From positions 124,001-188,000 of the forward strand of contig JACDDU010000006.1 in assembly GCA_013816845.1 (NCBI GenBank): a stretch of 64,000 nucleotides of DNA. The letters are read 5' to 3'. The notes under the pieces are model-generated. The model made no database searches. It was not told the origin of the DNA and was given only the letters and a program-made list of their open reading frames with translations. The translations under genes were made by a program, and so were the position numbers. This DNA comes from Gammaproteobacteria bacterium. GTDB taxonomy: Bacteria > Pseudomonadota > Gammaproteobacteria > DSM-16500. This document shows positions 28,885 through 37,999 of the stretch, piece after piece; position 1 is the first letter of the stretch; each line of letters opens with the position of its first letter.

Positions 28885-29076
28885 CACAAATACATTTGTA
28901 ATATATAAACAAAAATTTTTAGTGAATAGCCTAGATTCACTGGGATTTACGATTTAGTTAATTTAATACCAAAATGACTTCGATTATCCTAATTACGTCA
29001 ATTACGATTTTTATAAAGCATTCTTATCATGATTAAGTAAGAGTTCGGGTAAACACATCTTTTTAACGACTTAGCA

Positions 29077-29302
29077 ATGCTGCATCCTTTAATCAGCAAT
29101 CAGCAATCAGCAATCAGCAATCAGCAATCAGCATGGGCATTTAAAAGAAATCATTAGACTTCAAGATAAACAAAAGAACATGGATCATGCCAATTCATTA
29201 TTTAGTCCTATAACTTTCTTTTCTAAATGGAAACCCGGAAGAAAAGATACGCCAAAAAGCGAGAGATCATCAAGCTTTCGTCTTTCTCTTCCCCATAATT
29301 AA
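29077..29302 (+). pseudogene. Split ORF across heptanucleotide repeat
   Basis: ATG 29077 enters a six-copy AATCAGC tract and, in the present register, reaches a stop at 29142-29144 after 22 codons. A different frame downstream of the tract, ending at 29302, is protein-like for 56 codons (HLKEIIRLQDKQKNMDHANS, basic Ser-rich end). Loss of one unit (five copies) or gain of two (eight) would join the two. All three tract frames encode a permutation of NQQSAIS and none contains a stop. It is either a phase-variable gene in the off state or a frameshifted relic; there is no strong ribosome-binding site. Confidence 0.45.
29091..29132 (+). repeat. Six perfect copies of AATCAGC
   Basis: A perfect 7-bp tandem repeat, six units. 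The unit length is not a multiple of three, so slippage would switch the reading frame. Confidence 0.95.
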
Positions 29303-29491
29303 TAATTGAGGAGATTGCCTTCTTTCGTTAATCCAAGCTCTTCTTAATGATTAGATCATCTTATGCGGAATTTAACCCATTTGGGTTGAGGTGCCCTAAT
29401 GAATTTGGTATTTTGTACTTTGGGCAGTAACGGAGTGAGCAATCGATGTATTTTTTATTATTCTAACTAGCTATAATTACGTACTAAAAAA

Positions 29492-31114
29492 TTATTTCAA
29501 AAGCAAACCAAAACATCTTTCTAATTCAACATCATGATTTGCAATCATCGATTGACTACGCCAAGCTACATGACCATCAGGTCGAACTAAGACAGCACCT
29601 TTTGTTGATATACAATAGATATCATGCCAAATATTCTCTGGATCAATTAAATCTCCAGTGGGAGCAACTTTATAAATTACTAATGGAAATGCCAATGTTT
29701 TAACTAACTGATTTGCAGCAATCCGCCAGGCTTCGCCATCAGAGCCAATCAACAAAACAAAAACTTTTTCGAATAAATCTAGGGTTGAAATGTTTTTTCC
29801 ATCTTTAATTAATTGCACATAAGGCGCGCGACTTCCAGGTAATGTGGTAGGTATATATTGATCGGGCAGCACACTAAGCGCTTGATCGCTTTCAGACAAT
29901 ACAGCGTTGGAATGATAAATAAAACCTAAATCTAAACCTTCATAATTAAGATTTTTTTGTTGCTCATGCAATTTTATTTTTAATGTTACATCATCACCAG
30001 CATGAATGGCTTTAAAAATATCAAAAAATCGTTTTGCGTTTTCGGTACTCCATTCAATATTACGTTTAGCAATGGGTGCACGTTCATTATAATAAGTATC
30101 CAGCAATGCATCTGGTCCATGATAATTAAGCACAAATGCCAACTTCCAAGCAAGATTATGTGCATCGGCAATGCCAGTATTCATTCCTAAACCACCGGTA
30201 GGGGGTAAACGATGTGCGGCATCACCTACTAAAAATATTCTGTTATGACGATATTTTTTCGCGATTTGCGCAGCCATAGTCCAAAAACTTTTATTGATGA
30301 TCTTAATATGGAGATTAGGAATATCAAGAACACGCCGTATTTCATTAAGGCAATATTCGTCTGTAAAATCTTCTTTTACATTTTCTGGCTTAAGATTTAA
30401 GCCCACTATCCAGCGATTTTTACCGTAGGCAGTAAACAAAGAACGACCGAGTAGCTTTGGATCGGTAAAGAAAAATCCGACGCTAGGCCGATCCTTTGTC
30501 CATTGGGATATGTCAAATTCGCAATAAACACTACAAGACCGTGCTAAATTGTCGGGTCCTTCCATCTCAATTTTTAATTGTTTACGCATGACGCTGCGTG
30601 CGCCATCTGCTGCAACAACATACTGTGCCTGAATAAATTCTTCCCGATCATTTTTTCGATTGAGCAGCCGCACCATTACGCCAGTATCATTTTCTTCGAA
30701 GGAAATCATTTCCTTGGAAAATTGAATTTCTGTTTGTTGATGATTTCGCAAAGTACGGTGTAAATAATCTTCCACACAATCTTGTGTGATAAAGCTAGCG
30801 CCAATAGGGCCATGCGTATAACTTGCTTCGCTTTTTATTTCCACGCGCGTTACTTCTTTGCCCTGCAAAGATTCAGACCAAATAAACCTTATTGCTTCTC
30901 TGGGAAATTCATACTTCAGTAATTCGTTAATATTTCCCCATTGTTTAAATAGCTCCATAGTCCGCATGCTTACGCCACGAGCACGAGGATGTTGCGTACG
31001 TGCAGAATGTTTTTCAACGACAATAGAGCAAACATTTTGACGAGCTAAGGCTAAAGCTATGCTTAGGCCCACAGGCCCTGCACCAATAATGAGTACTGGA
31101 ATGTTTTTTTTCAT
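29492..31114 (-). CDS. FAD-dependent aromatic monooxygenase
   Basis: A 540-residue class A flavoprotein monooxygenase. The N-terminus has the FAD-binding GAGPVG motif (11-16). The middle carries a GADG/DG-type motif (VVAADGARSVMRK), and GDAAHRLPPTGGLGMNTGIA closes the FAD site. The last 110 residues form the thioredoxin-like domain found in the PheA/TfdB and MhpA group, which hydroxylates phenols or 3-hydroxyphenylpropionate-type substrates with NAD(P)H and oxygen. No aromatic-degradation genes lie nearby, so the substrate is open. Full length for the family. Confidence 0.92.
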   Translation of the reverse strand: MKKNIPVLIIGAGPVGLSIALALARQNVCSIVVEKHSARTQHPRARGVSMRTMELFKQWGNINELLKYEFPREAIRFIWSESLQGKEVTRVEIKSEASYTHGPIGASFITQDCVEDYLHRTLRNHQQTEIQFSKEMISFEENDTGVMVRLLNRKNDREEFIQAQYVVAADGARSVMRKQLKIEMEGPDNLARSCSVYCEFDISQWTKDRPSVGFFFTDPKLLGRSLFTAYGKNRWIVGLNLKPENVKEDFTDEYCLNEIRRVLDIPNLHIKIINKSFWTMAAQIAKKYRHNRIFLVGDAAHRLPPTGGLGMNTGIADAHNLAWKLAFVLNYHGPDALLDTYYNERAPIAKRNIEWSTENAKRFFDIFKAIHAGDDVTLKIKLHEQQKNLNYEGLDLGFIYHSNAVLSESDQALSVLPDQYIPTTLPGSRAPYVQLIKDGKNISTLDLFEKVFVLLIGSDGEAWRIAANQLVKTLAFPLVIYKVAPTGDLIDPENIWHDIYCISTKGAVLVRPDGHVAWRSQSMIANHDVELERCFGLLLK

Positions 31115-31524
31115 AATTTTTTCTTATTAATCAACCAATTGAATGGGTAAAATTTAGCTTACTTGAAGGCGTTATTATAGACCATTCAATCTTTCGCGCC
31201 ACTCATACCCATAAACTCGTTCAAAAAAAAGGGTCGTTCATTTGTTTTTGTGAAGCGATAGTCTAGCCCTAGACTTTCATCCTGCGACGAATAAGAAAGG
31301 AATAACTATTTTATCTTATGCACTTCTTAAATTTAAATCATTCATTATGTAGATATAATCAGGCTCGTTCTTAGTATGCTTATAATCATTTTATCTAATT
31401 AATTTATTGATCTTTCACCCCTTGTGAAAATTAAATGAAATGATTAACATCGTGGCTGAAGAGTGAAGACAACCAGAAAATTCAGGCAAAATCACTCAAA
31501 TCTAACGCAAGGATGATATCTATC
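31115..31524. other. Gap upstream of secreted protein
   Basis: Nothing coding is seen. A short inverted repeat (AGTCTAG/CTAGACT) lies at about 31260-31275 and could be a regulator site. The gap separates divergent genes. Confidence 0.35.
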
Positions 31525-31917
31525 ATGAAAGCAAATAAAGTGCTAAGCCTAGTATCATTGTTTTGTATTACGTCGATAGCTAATGCAGGTAATTTTACGA
31601 TAAAAAATGATTTAACTAGTTTAGAGGGTGATAGCTACGCTAAAGTTTATATTTATGCAACAAAGATGCAACTGCCTTATGGTGATCTACAGGTACCAGA
31701 AAAACATACTGCGACAAACAACTTACCCTCAAATCATCCTATCTTTTTGGATGCATATATTAAAGTAAAGGGTTATTCACTCAAAACTAAGGGATGCGTT
31801 TATACTCTCGACGATTCTAGTAACAACGTAGGGGATCAACTTGTCTTACGATTCTTTGCTAATGAGAATCCAATCAAGAAAGACAGTGTTATAAATTGCG
31901 TATGGAGTAGCGTGTAA
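31525..31917 (+). CDS. Small secreted protein
   Basis: The frame opens at 31513, but ATG 31525, with CAAGGA upstream, starts a typical signal peptide (MKANKVLSLVSLFCITSIANA, cleavage after ANA). The mature protein of about 109 residues is beta-rich with two cysteines (TKGCVYTL and VINCVW), which probably pair. No family recognised. It is expected in the periplasm or outside the cell. Confidence 0.78.
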   Translation: MKANKVLSLVSLFCITSIANAGNFTIKNDLTSLEGDSYAKVYIYATKMQLPYGDLQVPEKHTATNNLPSNHPIFLDAYIKVKGYSLKTKGCVYTLDDSSNNVGDQLVLRFFANENPIKKDSVINCVWSSV

Positions 31918-31944
31918 GATTAGTTGTAAGTGATTATCTTTGCA

Positions 31945-31982
31945 ATTGCCAGCAAGTGTTGTAAATTTTTTTTGCTGGCAAT
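31945..31982. terminator. Hairpin terminator between convergent genes
   Basis: ATTGCCAGCAA at 31945-31955 pairs perfectly with TTGCTGGCAAT at 31972-31982. It lies 28 bases after the secreted-protein stop and before the end of the converging LRR-like gene, so it can serve both. Confidence 0.65.
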
Positions 31983-32060
31983 GCTTTGAAGTGCTTTAAA
32001 ACTCAACTCTTTTAAAAATATTACCGATAAAACTCCGGTTGTATTTAATTCTTACAATAA

Positions 32061-33521
32061 CTAGAGTCGATAGGGAAGTTTATCTAGTATGATAAAGTCT
32101 TCATCCTCATTCTCATCGCCCGCCAATGCTAACTGACTTAAAAAAGACAATTTTGTAGGAAAATTTAATTTGTGACTTTCAACATCAATGCTCACAGAAT
32201 TCTTATTATTGTTATTATTATCTTGAATTTTTTCAAAGGCATTTTTAATTCTTAGCACACCTTGTTGGGTTAGTTCATGATTTTGCCTTAACTTAAGTTG
32301 CAAATGTTTCGGAAGTATTTTTGCTGTTAGAGCCTCTATAATTACTTCAATGCTATTATTATTGATATGACAGTTAGATAAATCTAAACAAATTTTCGCA
32401 TTAATTGTTGGTACCGCAAATAAAAAAACAAGTGCATTTAAATCTTCTTTAGTAAAAATATGGTTAGCTAAACACAATTCAAAGTTACATGTCGAGGTTA
32501 AAAAGCTAGTAGCTTTGATTAAAGGCGCGAGATCGGTTAATGAGAGCTTTGATTCACTTAAATCTAATTTAAAGTTTGCAGGAAATACAGATTTTCGCAT
32601 TGACGCAGATAACATTTCAATTTCCACGTCTGAAGGCTTATCTTGGTCGTAATCCAGTGTAAGGTAGCTCGGACACTTAGGATTCGTGAAGGATTCAATT
32701 ATTTTACTAAAGGGAATATCCTGTTGGTGAAATTTGCGCATGTTAATGGTCATATCTTGAAGAGGAAAAGGGAGAAACATATTGCCAAAAAATTGGATGG
32801 GATCGGATGATGGACCACAAAAAATATTAGTAATATTAGGTATTCTTGTTGTCTTGATATCTTGTATTGTTATAGCTGGCAACTCAATTCCATAACCATG
32901 GAAATAATGTTGAGCTAGTTTATATAAACTTAATAAAAATTCAGGCTGCTCTTTACAACTTAAAGAGTAATCAGTGTTATGTGTACCTTGTCGTACATTG
33001 TAATTTAATAAATGTTTAAATTTAGTTTGCATTTCAGGTTTAAAATGCGCAGACCATGATTCGAACATGGCTTTGTCAAAAACTTTACGCTCTATGTGAG
33101 AGCTCCCAGGCCCGGGTCCAGAATGCATTAGCACTGCTGACTTTAGATTTGTCTGAATTGGATCTGAGATAGGTTCAATACGCCAGTACCCTTGTTCATG
33201 AGTAAATGAATGATGGGTGAAATTTAAAAATTCGGCGATAGCGATTAACGGGTGATCACTTTCATACAGTTCTTCTTCTCCCATATATAATTGCGCGAGA
33301 TTAGCTAAAACTCTGAATTTGCCACGGTTGTTAGCGTCCCTTGACTCATGGGTGGAATAAATGTGTCCATTTAACGGGTCATCTTCAATAAGGGCTTTGC
33401 AAAGGTTTTTTGCTTCCTTGCTAGAATATAACTTTGATACTAACTGATGAGATTGATTGCGCTCCCATCTCACTTGATTCTGACTATGGATGCGTCGAAT
33501 GAAATATGAACGATTTAGCAT
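32061..33521 (-). CDS. LRR-like protein with Asn run
   Basis: A 486-residue orphan without signal peptide. Residues about 1-280 are globular, with no recognised motif. Residues about 310-430 contain three or four leucine-rich, ribonuclease-inhibitor-like units (FKLDLSESKLSLTDLAPLI, FELCLANHIFTKEDLNAL, ICLDLSNCHINNNSIEVII, LQLKLRQNHELTQQGVLRI), each a strand followed by a helix. A five-Asn run follows near residue 440. Intracellular-type LRRs in bacteria are commonly host-binding modules, so an effector role is plausible but inferred. The gene stands alone. Confidence 0.75.
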   Translation of the reverse strand: MLNRSYFIRRIHSQNQVRWERNQSHQLVSKLYSSKEAKNLCKALIEDDPLNGHIYSTHESRDANNRGKFRVLANLAQLYMGEEELYESDHPLIAIAEFLNFTHHSFTHEQGYWRIEPISDPIQTNLKSAVLMHSGPGPGSSHIERKVFDKAMFESWSAHFKPEMQTKFKHLLNYNVRQGTHNTDYSLSCKEQPEFLLSLYKLAQHYFHGYGIELPAITIQDIKTTRIPNITNIFCGPSSDPIQFFGNMFLPFPLQDMTINMRKFHQQDIPFSKIIESFTNPKCPSYLTLDYDQDKPSDVEIEMLSASMRKSVFPANFKLDLSESKLSLTDLAPLIKATSFLTSTCNFELCLANHIFTKEDLNALVFLFAVPTINAKICLDLSNCHINNNSIEVIIEALTAKILPKHLQLKLRQNHELTQQGVLRIKNAFEKIQDNNNNNKNSVSIDVESHKLNFPTKLSFLSQLALAGDENEDEDFIILDKLPYRL

Positions 33522-33747
33522 GAGTAAGGTCCTGAATAATTTATTATTTTTATCTCGGCAAAATCTTTAAATAGTAGAAGAATTTTTACCGGGTTTCCAG
33601 ACAGCAATCAAGCAATCGCAAACGATATTGCTTTTTGGTTACAAATAAAGATTCATTTAATTTGTGCCAAAAGGTATTAGTGAAATTATTATTTTATTAA
33701 GGAACGATAAGAACAACTCCACTAGAAATTACTCCACAAAAGTATTT

Positions 33748-34199
33748 CTAGATTTGATAATAATTCCAAGAATAGTATCTTTCTTTTGTAAGGGAATTGT
33801 TTGCAACCTCTACTGCGAAACGTGTTTTTTTAATTGAAGATTCAACATCTACCCATTTAGACCAATTACTTGGTACTACTTTATCTAGCATTTTAATCAA
33901 TTCTGATGTTTTCGCCAGTAAAAAAACAGGTAAATAAACGGTGGTGCTTTTATCTATTACACCACTACTTGTTTTCATAATTGGCTGATTGCCGAGAAGT
34001 TGATCCACAGTAATCTGAAAGTAACTAGCTATGACAGTTAACGTTGATGCTCTAGGGTCTGTGTTTTCATTTAATAATCTCCGTAGGGTCGCCTGAGAAA
34101 TTTTAATTCCTTTACCTAAATCCGATTCAGGATTCCATGCATTTCCGTAAGGATTTCCAAACTGTTTTTAATTTTCGCACCAATAGTTGACGAAGTCAT
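33748..34199 (-). pseudogene. Frameshifted XRE-family regulator
   Basis: ATG 34199 begins a short frame (MTSSTIGAKIKNSLEIL) that stops after about 27 codons. In another frame from about 34120 the sequence continues as a clear helix-turn-helix (GKGIKISQATLRRLLNENT, then TLTVIASYFQITVDQLLGNQ). That frame remains open for the rest of the protein to 33748, where the C-terminal half resembles a regulatory domain. An indel of one or two bases near 34140-34160 explains the break. A shorter 86-residue product could still be made from Met 34008, but it would lack the DNA-binding part. Confidence 0.7.
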
Positions 34200-34227
34200 A
34201 TTCACATGCTACTTTTCTTTTTCAAAT

Positions 34228-34380
34228 AAGAATAACTTTATTCGTATTAGTGACAGTCGTAAGGTTACTGGTAATTTCTTTATCGACGAAGAAATTTTGA
34301 AAGAACGTGGGATAACCAACTTTGAACCTTGTGCCATGCATGCCTTGATTCCACTGTATCCCGATATTTTTATTGATTAA
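34228..34380 (+). pseudogene. Short-chain dehydrogenase C-terminal remnant
   Basis: An ATG-less open frame of 50 codons reads TGNFFIDEEILKERGITNFE and ends ALIPLYPDIFID. This matches the C-terminal tail of HSDL2-like short-chain dehydrogenases (pattern TGNFFIDEEVL...G...F...LxPDFFL). The catalytic and cofactor parts are gone. It is a deletion relic sitting between the broken XRE gene and the next intact gene. Confidence 0.6.
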
Positions 34381-34416
34381 CTATAAACAACAATTGATTA
34401 AATAAAGGAGATATAG

Positions 34417-34809
34417 ATGTCAGAAGATGATCTCTTTTCAACTGCTTATGAAAAATTAGGTAATACAGCTAAACGTTTATCGCATAATCCTGTGGGAATA
34501 TGCACCTTTCCTGTTTGGTTACCCCCCATAGGTCTTGGATACGTTTTTGTAGGGACAGCGCAGGTTATTACCTATGCGGTAGTCGTACTTCCTGCTGTAG
34601 GCGTATATGCAATAAAGGAAGGTATTGAGGATGCGCGGTTAGTGCATCATAATAATAGAAAATTTAGAGAAGCCAATCCCCAATTTAGAGAAACTCATCC
34701 CCACAAACACAGTGGCCATCTTCATCGTTTCTTTTGCAGGAACAAGCCAAAAACAATTGAGCAGCAACCTGTGTATAGGGCGGATTACCCTCGTCGTTTT
34801 GGCCCTTAA
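34417..34809 (+). CDS. Small membrane-associated orphan
   Basis: A 130-residue protein with an excellent AAAGGAGAT site seven bases before the ATG. Residues about 26-65 form two hydrophobic segments (FPVWLPPIGLGYVFVG and ITYAVVVLPAVGVYAI), probably a membrane hairpin. The last 60 residues are strongly basic and His-rich (HPHKHSGHLHRFF), which could bind metal or nucleic acid. No family recognised. Its neighbours on both sides are pseudogenes. Confidence 0.75.
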   Translation: MSEDDLFSTAYEKLGNTAKRLSHNPVGICTFPVWLPPIGLGYVFVGTAQVITYAVVVLPAVGVYAIKEGIEDARLVHHNNRKFREANPQFRETHPHKHSGHLHRFFCRNKPKTIEQQPVYRADYPRRFGP

Positions 34810-34857
34810 TCGTTGGTTCTAGGTAGAGTTTGTCATCTCGCGACCCCGTATAAATCC

Positions 34858-34983
34858 TTACGAGGCAGGCCCGTTTCGCGGGATCAACGCATTAAAGTAG
34901 CGCTCTAACTTCTCGACCATTTCTTCATACTGATTTACGCTTACATCTTTTGCACCCCATGCAAGCCATTCCTTACGAAGAGA
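34858..34983 (-). pseudogene. C-terminal remnant of unknown gene
   Basis: On the minus strand, about 41 codons of protein-like sequence ([20 protein letters not shown], ending IPRNGPAS) end at a stop at 34858. No start exists; upstream the frame runs directly into the dapE fragment on the other strand, so a deletion or rearrangement joined two gene pieces head to head. Family not recognised. Confidence 0.4.
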
Positions 34984-34993
34984 GAAAATCAAT

Positions 34994-35685
34994 GTGAAGA
35001 AGCTTGCAGGTCACACCGATGTAGTACCACCCGGTCTTGAAACAAATTGGGCATCACATCCATTCCAGCCAGAAATTAGAGACGGTCTATTGTATGGTCG
35101 TGGTGCTACAGATATGAAAGGAGCACTTGCGGCAATGGTTATTGCTGCAAAAAACTTTGTAACAAATAATCCTGATTTTAAAGGTACAATCGGTTTTTAA
35201 TACCAGTGATGAAGAAGGCCCCGCCATGAACGGGACAAAAAAAAATGATGGAGATATTATCCAAACGCAATGAAAAAATAGATTATTGTATTGTGGGAGA
35301 GGCAAGTAGCGAAAAGAAAGTAGGAGGTCAGATTCGTGTTGGGTGCCGCGGTTCATTACATGGCAAGCTATCCATTTTTGGCAAGCAAGCCCATGTTGCC
35401 TACCCTCAATTAACAATTAATCCCATCCATAATAGTCTTTCATCTTTACAAGAATTGGCTAGTACTGAGTGGGATAAAGGTAATGAAAATTTTCCGGCAA
35501 CTACTTTTCAAAGTACCAACATCCATAGTGGAGTAGGGGCAACAAATGTAGTACCAGAACAACTGGATACTTTATTTAATTTTCGTTTTTCCACCGCCAG
35601 TACCGCCAATCAGTTGCAGCAAAAAACAGAGGAAATATTGCAAAAACTTAATCTGCAATATGATATTGAATGGAGACTTGGCTAG
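34994..35685 (+). pseudogene. dapE: Succinyl-diaminopimelate desuccinylase, broken
   Basis: Two frames together encode the middle of an M20 peptidase-family DapE. First frame: [10 protein letters not shown] (metal-binding His and Asp), then [19 protein letters not shown]. After a missing base near 35197 the second frame continues with SDEEGPAMNGT out of phase, then EKIDYCIVGEASS, VGCRGSLHGKL, HVAYPQLTINPIHNS and NIHSGVGATNVVPEQLD. About 60 N-terminal and 100 C-terminal residues are missing, including the last metal ligand. DapE makes LL-diaminopimelate for lysine and peptidoglycan, so a functional copy or bypass must exist elsewhere. Confidence 0.88.
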
Positions 35686-35994
35686 ATCTTATTGAATAGG
35701 TAGCTACAGATTGCTTCGTTAGCAATTTTCAAATAATCGATAAAGATTTTGTCCCCATTACATTGCGCTGTCTAATTTTTATCAAGTATATTAGGATCTT
35801 ACTTACTTTATAATTTGATTTGTTGATCTAGATTAGGGTAGCTATAATTCTTTAAGAATAGAGCGTCTAAATTATTTTTTTTCGATTTACTTTGCGAACA
35901 TCAAAAGCATTTAACTTTTCTTCAACGGTTTAATTCGAGTAAAGCATTTCTTTCCGGAGTAAGCCTTCAATAAAAGTGTTGATCCAGTGAATAT
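35686..35994. other. Non-coding gap
   Basis: No gene or structured element seen. Confidence 0.35.
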
Positions 35995-36333
35995 TTAATC
36001 AATTTGTTTACAGGCTGAAAACCTCAGTGGTTTTGCATAAGCTACTAACACCATACCTTTAAATTTAGATTCATGTGTATTAAGTTCAGCGACTTGATCT
36101 TGTGTAAGCGTTGCGGGACAAATGAGATTACATAAATTTTTTAAGGAATGATTGTCCATTGTATTGGCCCGATAACACATTATATAGCATTCAAATTTTT
36201 CTTCTAAAAATTTACGCGTTAAATTTGATTCGTGATCAGGCATATAAAACTCATTAAAATTTAATGTTAAAAATAAATCATCAGGAATTAAGTTAAGAAA
36301 TTCTATTCTTGCTTTGATTTCATTTAAGTACAT
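35995..36333 (-). CDS. Hypothetical protein
   Basis: A 112-residue soluble protein, predicted helical, starting at ATG 36333. The first half is acidic and contains ARIEFLNLIPDDLFLTLNF; six cysteines are present. No signal peptide, membrane span or recognised motif. The gene is isolated. Codon composition matches its neighbours, which supports it as real, but it could be a truncated remnant. Confidence 0.55.
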   Translation of the reverse strand: MYLNEIKARIEFLNLIPDDLFLTLNFNEFYMPDHESNLTRKFLEEKFECYIMCYRANTMDNHSLKNLCNLICPATLTQDQVAELNTHESKFKGMVLVAYAKPLRFSACKQID

Positions 36334-36687
36334 GGGAAAGGTCAGTAAAAAAAATTAATAAATTTTCCTATAATAAGCTAAAAAATCAAGAACGGTAATA
36401 AAATCCGCCTAGGCAACTCTACTTACGTTCACTAAGCCGGGGTTTTTACCACGAAGGAAACGAACTTTTACATCTGGAAGTTTCGCGCTATAGTTGAGGC
36501 TGACAAAAATACTTAGACTCTTTGAGTTTAGTTAAAAGGTTCTTTTCTTATGACATGATTCAATTAAAAACATATAAACAAATATTAGTAAAATCAAATA
36601 ATAATGTCATTGATGCCGGTTTCAACCTATAAAAAATAAGATAGTTGCTAAACTTATAATATAGAGCAAAAAAGGGGTGTGGTAAAA
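36334..36687. other. Non-coding gap
   Basis: No gene seen. The end carries AAGGGGTG, the ribosome-binding site that selects ATG 36688. Confidence 0.4.
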
Positions 36688-37863
36688 ATGCGTTCGGCAA
36701 ATGACAATAATTCTAATCCAGATAATGTTAGGTTGGCTAAATTGTACAATATCTTGGAAAACACCAAAATTAAAAATATGCAGGTCAAAAGTGAGCAAAC
36801 TGCAATATCACTCATGACAATTTACTGTTTGTTAGATGAAAAACTCAATCCTGAAATTTACTATCAACATAATTCAGTGAGATTCATTTGCGAAGCTTTA
36901 ATTTTTATAGAGAAATTAAAATTTTCGTCCGGATATTCATTATTTAAAAAAACGACGACTATGGGTAAGGATTTAAAAGGGCAAAATCGAGTTGCGAATG
37001 TTAGCCAAAATGAAGGAGTATCTATTCTTCCAGCTTCTGATAAGCCTATCTTTACTTCTCTTCATGAAACACTATTAAAATTATTGCGGCCGAATGACAA
37101 CTTAGGATGGGTTTTTAGTTATTCACAAGAGGAATTGAAAAACCTTACTGTAGAATGGAGATCAGAATTAGAAAATAAATTAAGCGCTGTGCCCACAGCC
37201 ATCGTTGATTTTTCTCGCACCGTTCAACTCAATGGTTTGATTTTTGCATCTACGCAAAGTGGTGAAGAAGAAATTCAAAAGGAATTTATAGAATACCTCA
37301 CTACTTTTGTAGAGGAAGCTAATTATAATGATACTGATAAAAAAACTTTAATCGATTGGCTAGCTCACAACGGTGGTCAAGTAATGAATCAATTTATTAT
37401 TCTTCCACCATTCCTAAATCATCATTTTTATGACGAGATTCTTTCAGGTCAATTTGCAAAAAGCGTATTTAATTGGCGAATTAATGGTGAAAGAAAAATA
37501 GAGTTAGATTTAAATATAGACTTTCCAATCCTAAATGGTATGTGCGAGAAAGATGAAAAGGGCTCTTCTCTTGCTCATGATGGAGAAAAATTTCGTTTAC
37601 TTGATGCAGAAAATGAGGAAGATGAAAAAATTTTGAAAGATAGATCTAATAAAATACCCGTTTTACAAGCAATGACTAGAATTGAATTGACTATTAATCA
37701 TGGTATGGTAACACCTGTTGTAAAAGACTTAATTTTTATAAGTCATACCAATTATCTACAAACTCCCGCGCATAGAAATCCCATTCAAATTGCAAATGAC
37801 TCTATTCTTCAAGAAGAAATTGGCACCGAAAAAGTATCTGGATTAAATAAAACATCCAAGTAG
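36688..37863 (+). CDS. Orphan protein of unknown function
   Basis: A GTG at 36679 opens the frame, but AAGGGGTG overlapping it supports ATG 36688 (MRSANDNNSNPD), giving 391 residues. The N-terminal region is Asn-rich and then helical. Residues about 130-260 look globular with Trp-rich helices (LGWVFSYSQEELKNLTVEWR), and the C-terminal part is beta-rich (KIELDLNIDFPILNGM). No signal peptide or known motif. Isolated gene; an effector-type protein is possible but unproven. Confidence 0.72.
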   Translation: MRSANDNNSNPDNVRLAKLYNILENTKIKNMQVKSEQTAISLMTIYCLLDEKLNPEIYYQHNSVRFICEALIFIEKLKFSSGYSLFKKTTTMGKDLKGQNRVANVSQNEGVSILPASDKPIFTSLHETLLKLLRPNDNLGWVFSYSQEELKNLTVEWRSELENKLSAVPTAIVDFSRTVQLNGLIFASTQSGEEEIQKEFIEYLTTFVEEANYNDTDKKTLIDWLAHNGGQVMNQFIILPPFLNHHFYDEILSGQFAKSVFNWRINGERKIELDLNIDFPILNGMCEKDEKGSSLAHDGEKFRLLDAENEEDEKILKDRSNKIPVLQAMTRIELTINHGMVTPVVKDLIFISHTNYLQTPAHRNPIQIANDSILQEEIGTEKVSGLNKTSK

Positions 37864-37999
37864 CAGTAAACTATGGAAGACATCATAATTCACCAGACTA
37901 TTATCGAAATGGTGTACAAGTGGGTAAACATTTAATTCCTATCAAAAATAATCGCAAGGCTTAACACCATGATGCTAGACATTAATTTTCAATGAAATC

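Noticed and set aside
29091-29132. CRISPR-like repeat
   Set aside because: Units are 7 bp, directly adjacent, with no spacers; a simple tandem repeat.
33748-34008. Stand-alone 86-aa gene
   Set aside because: Helix-turn-helix sequence continues in frame upstream of Met34008 (to about 34120), so it is the back part of a frameshifted XRE regulator.
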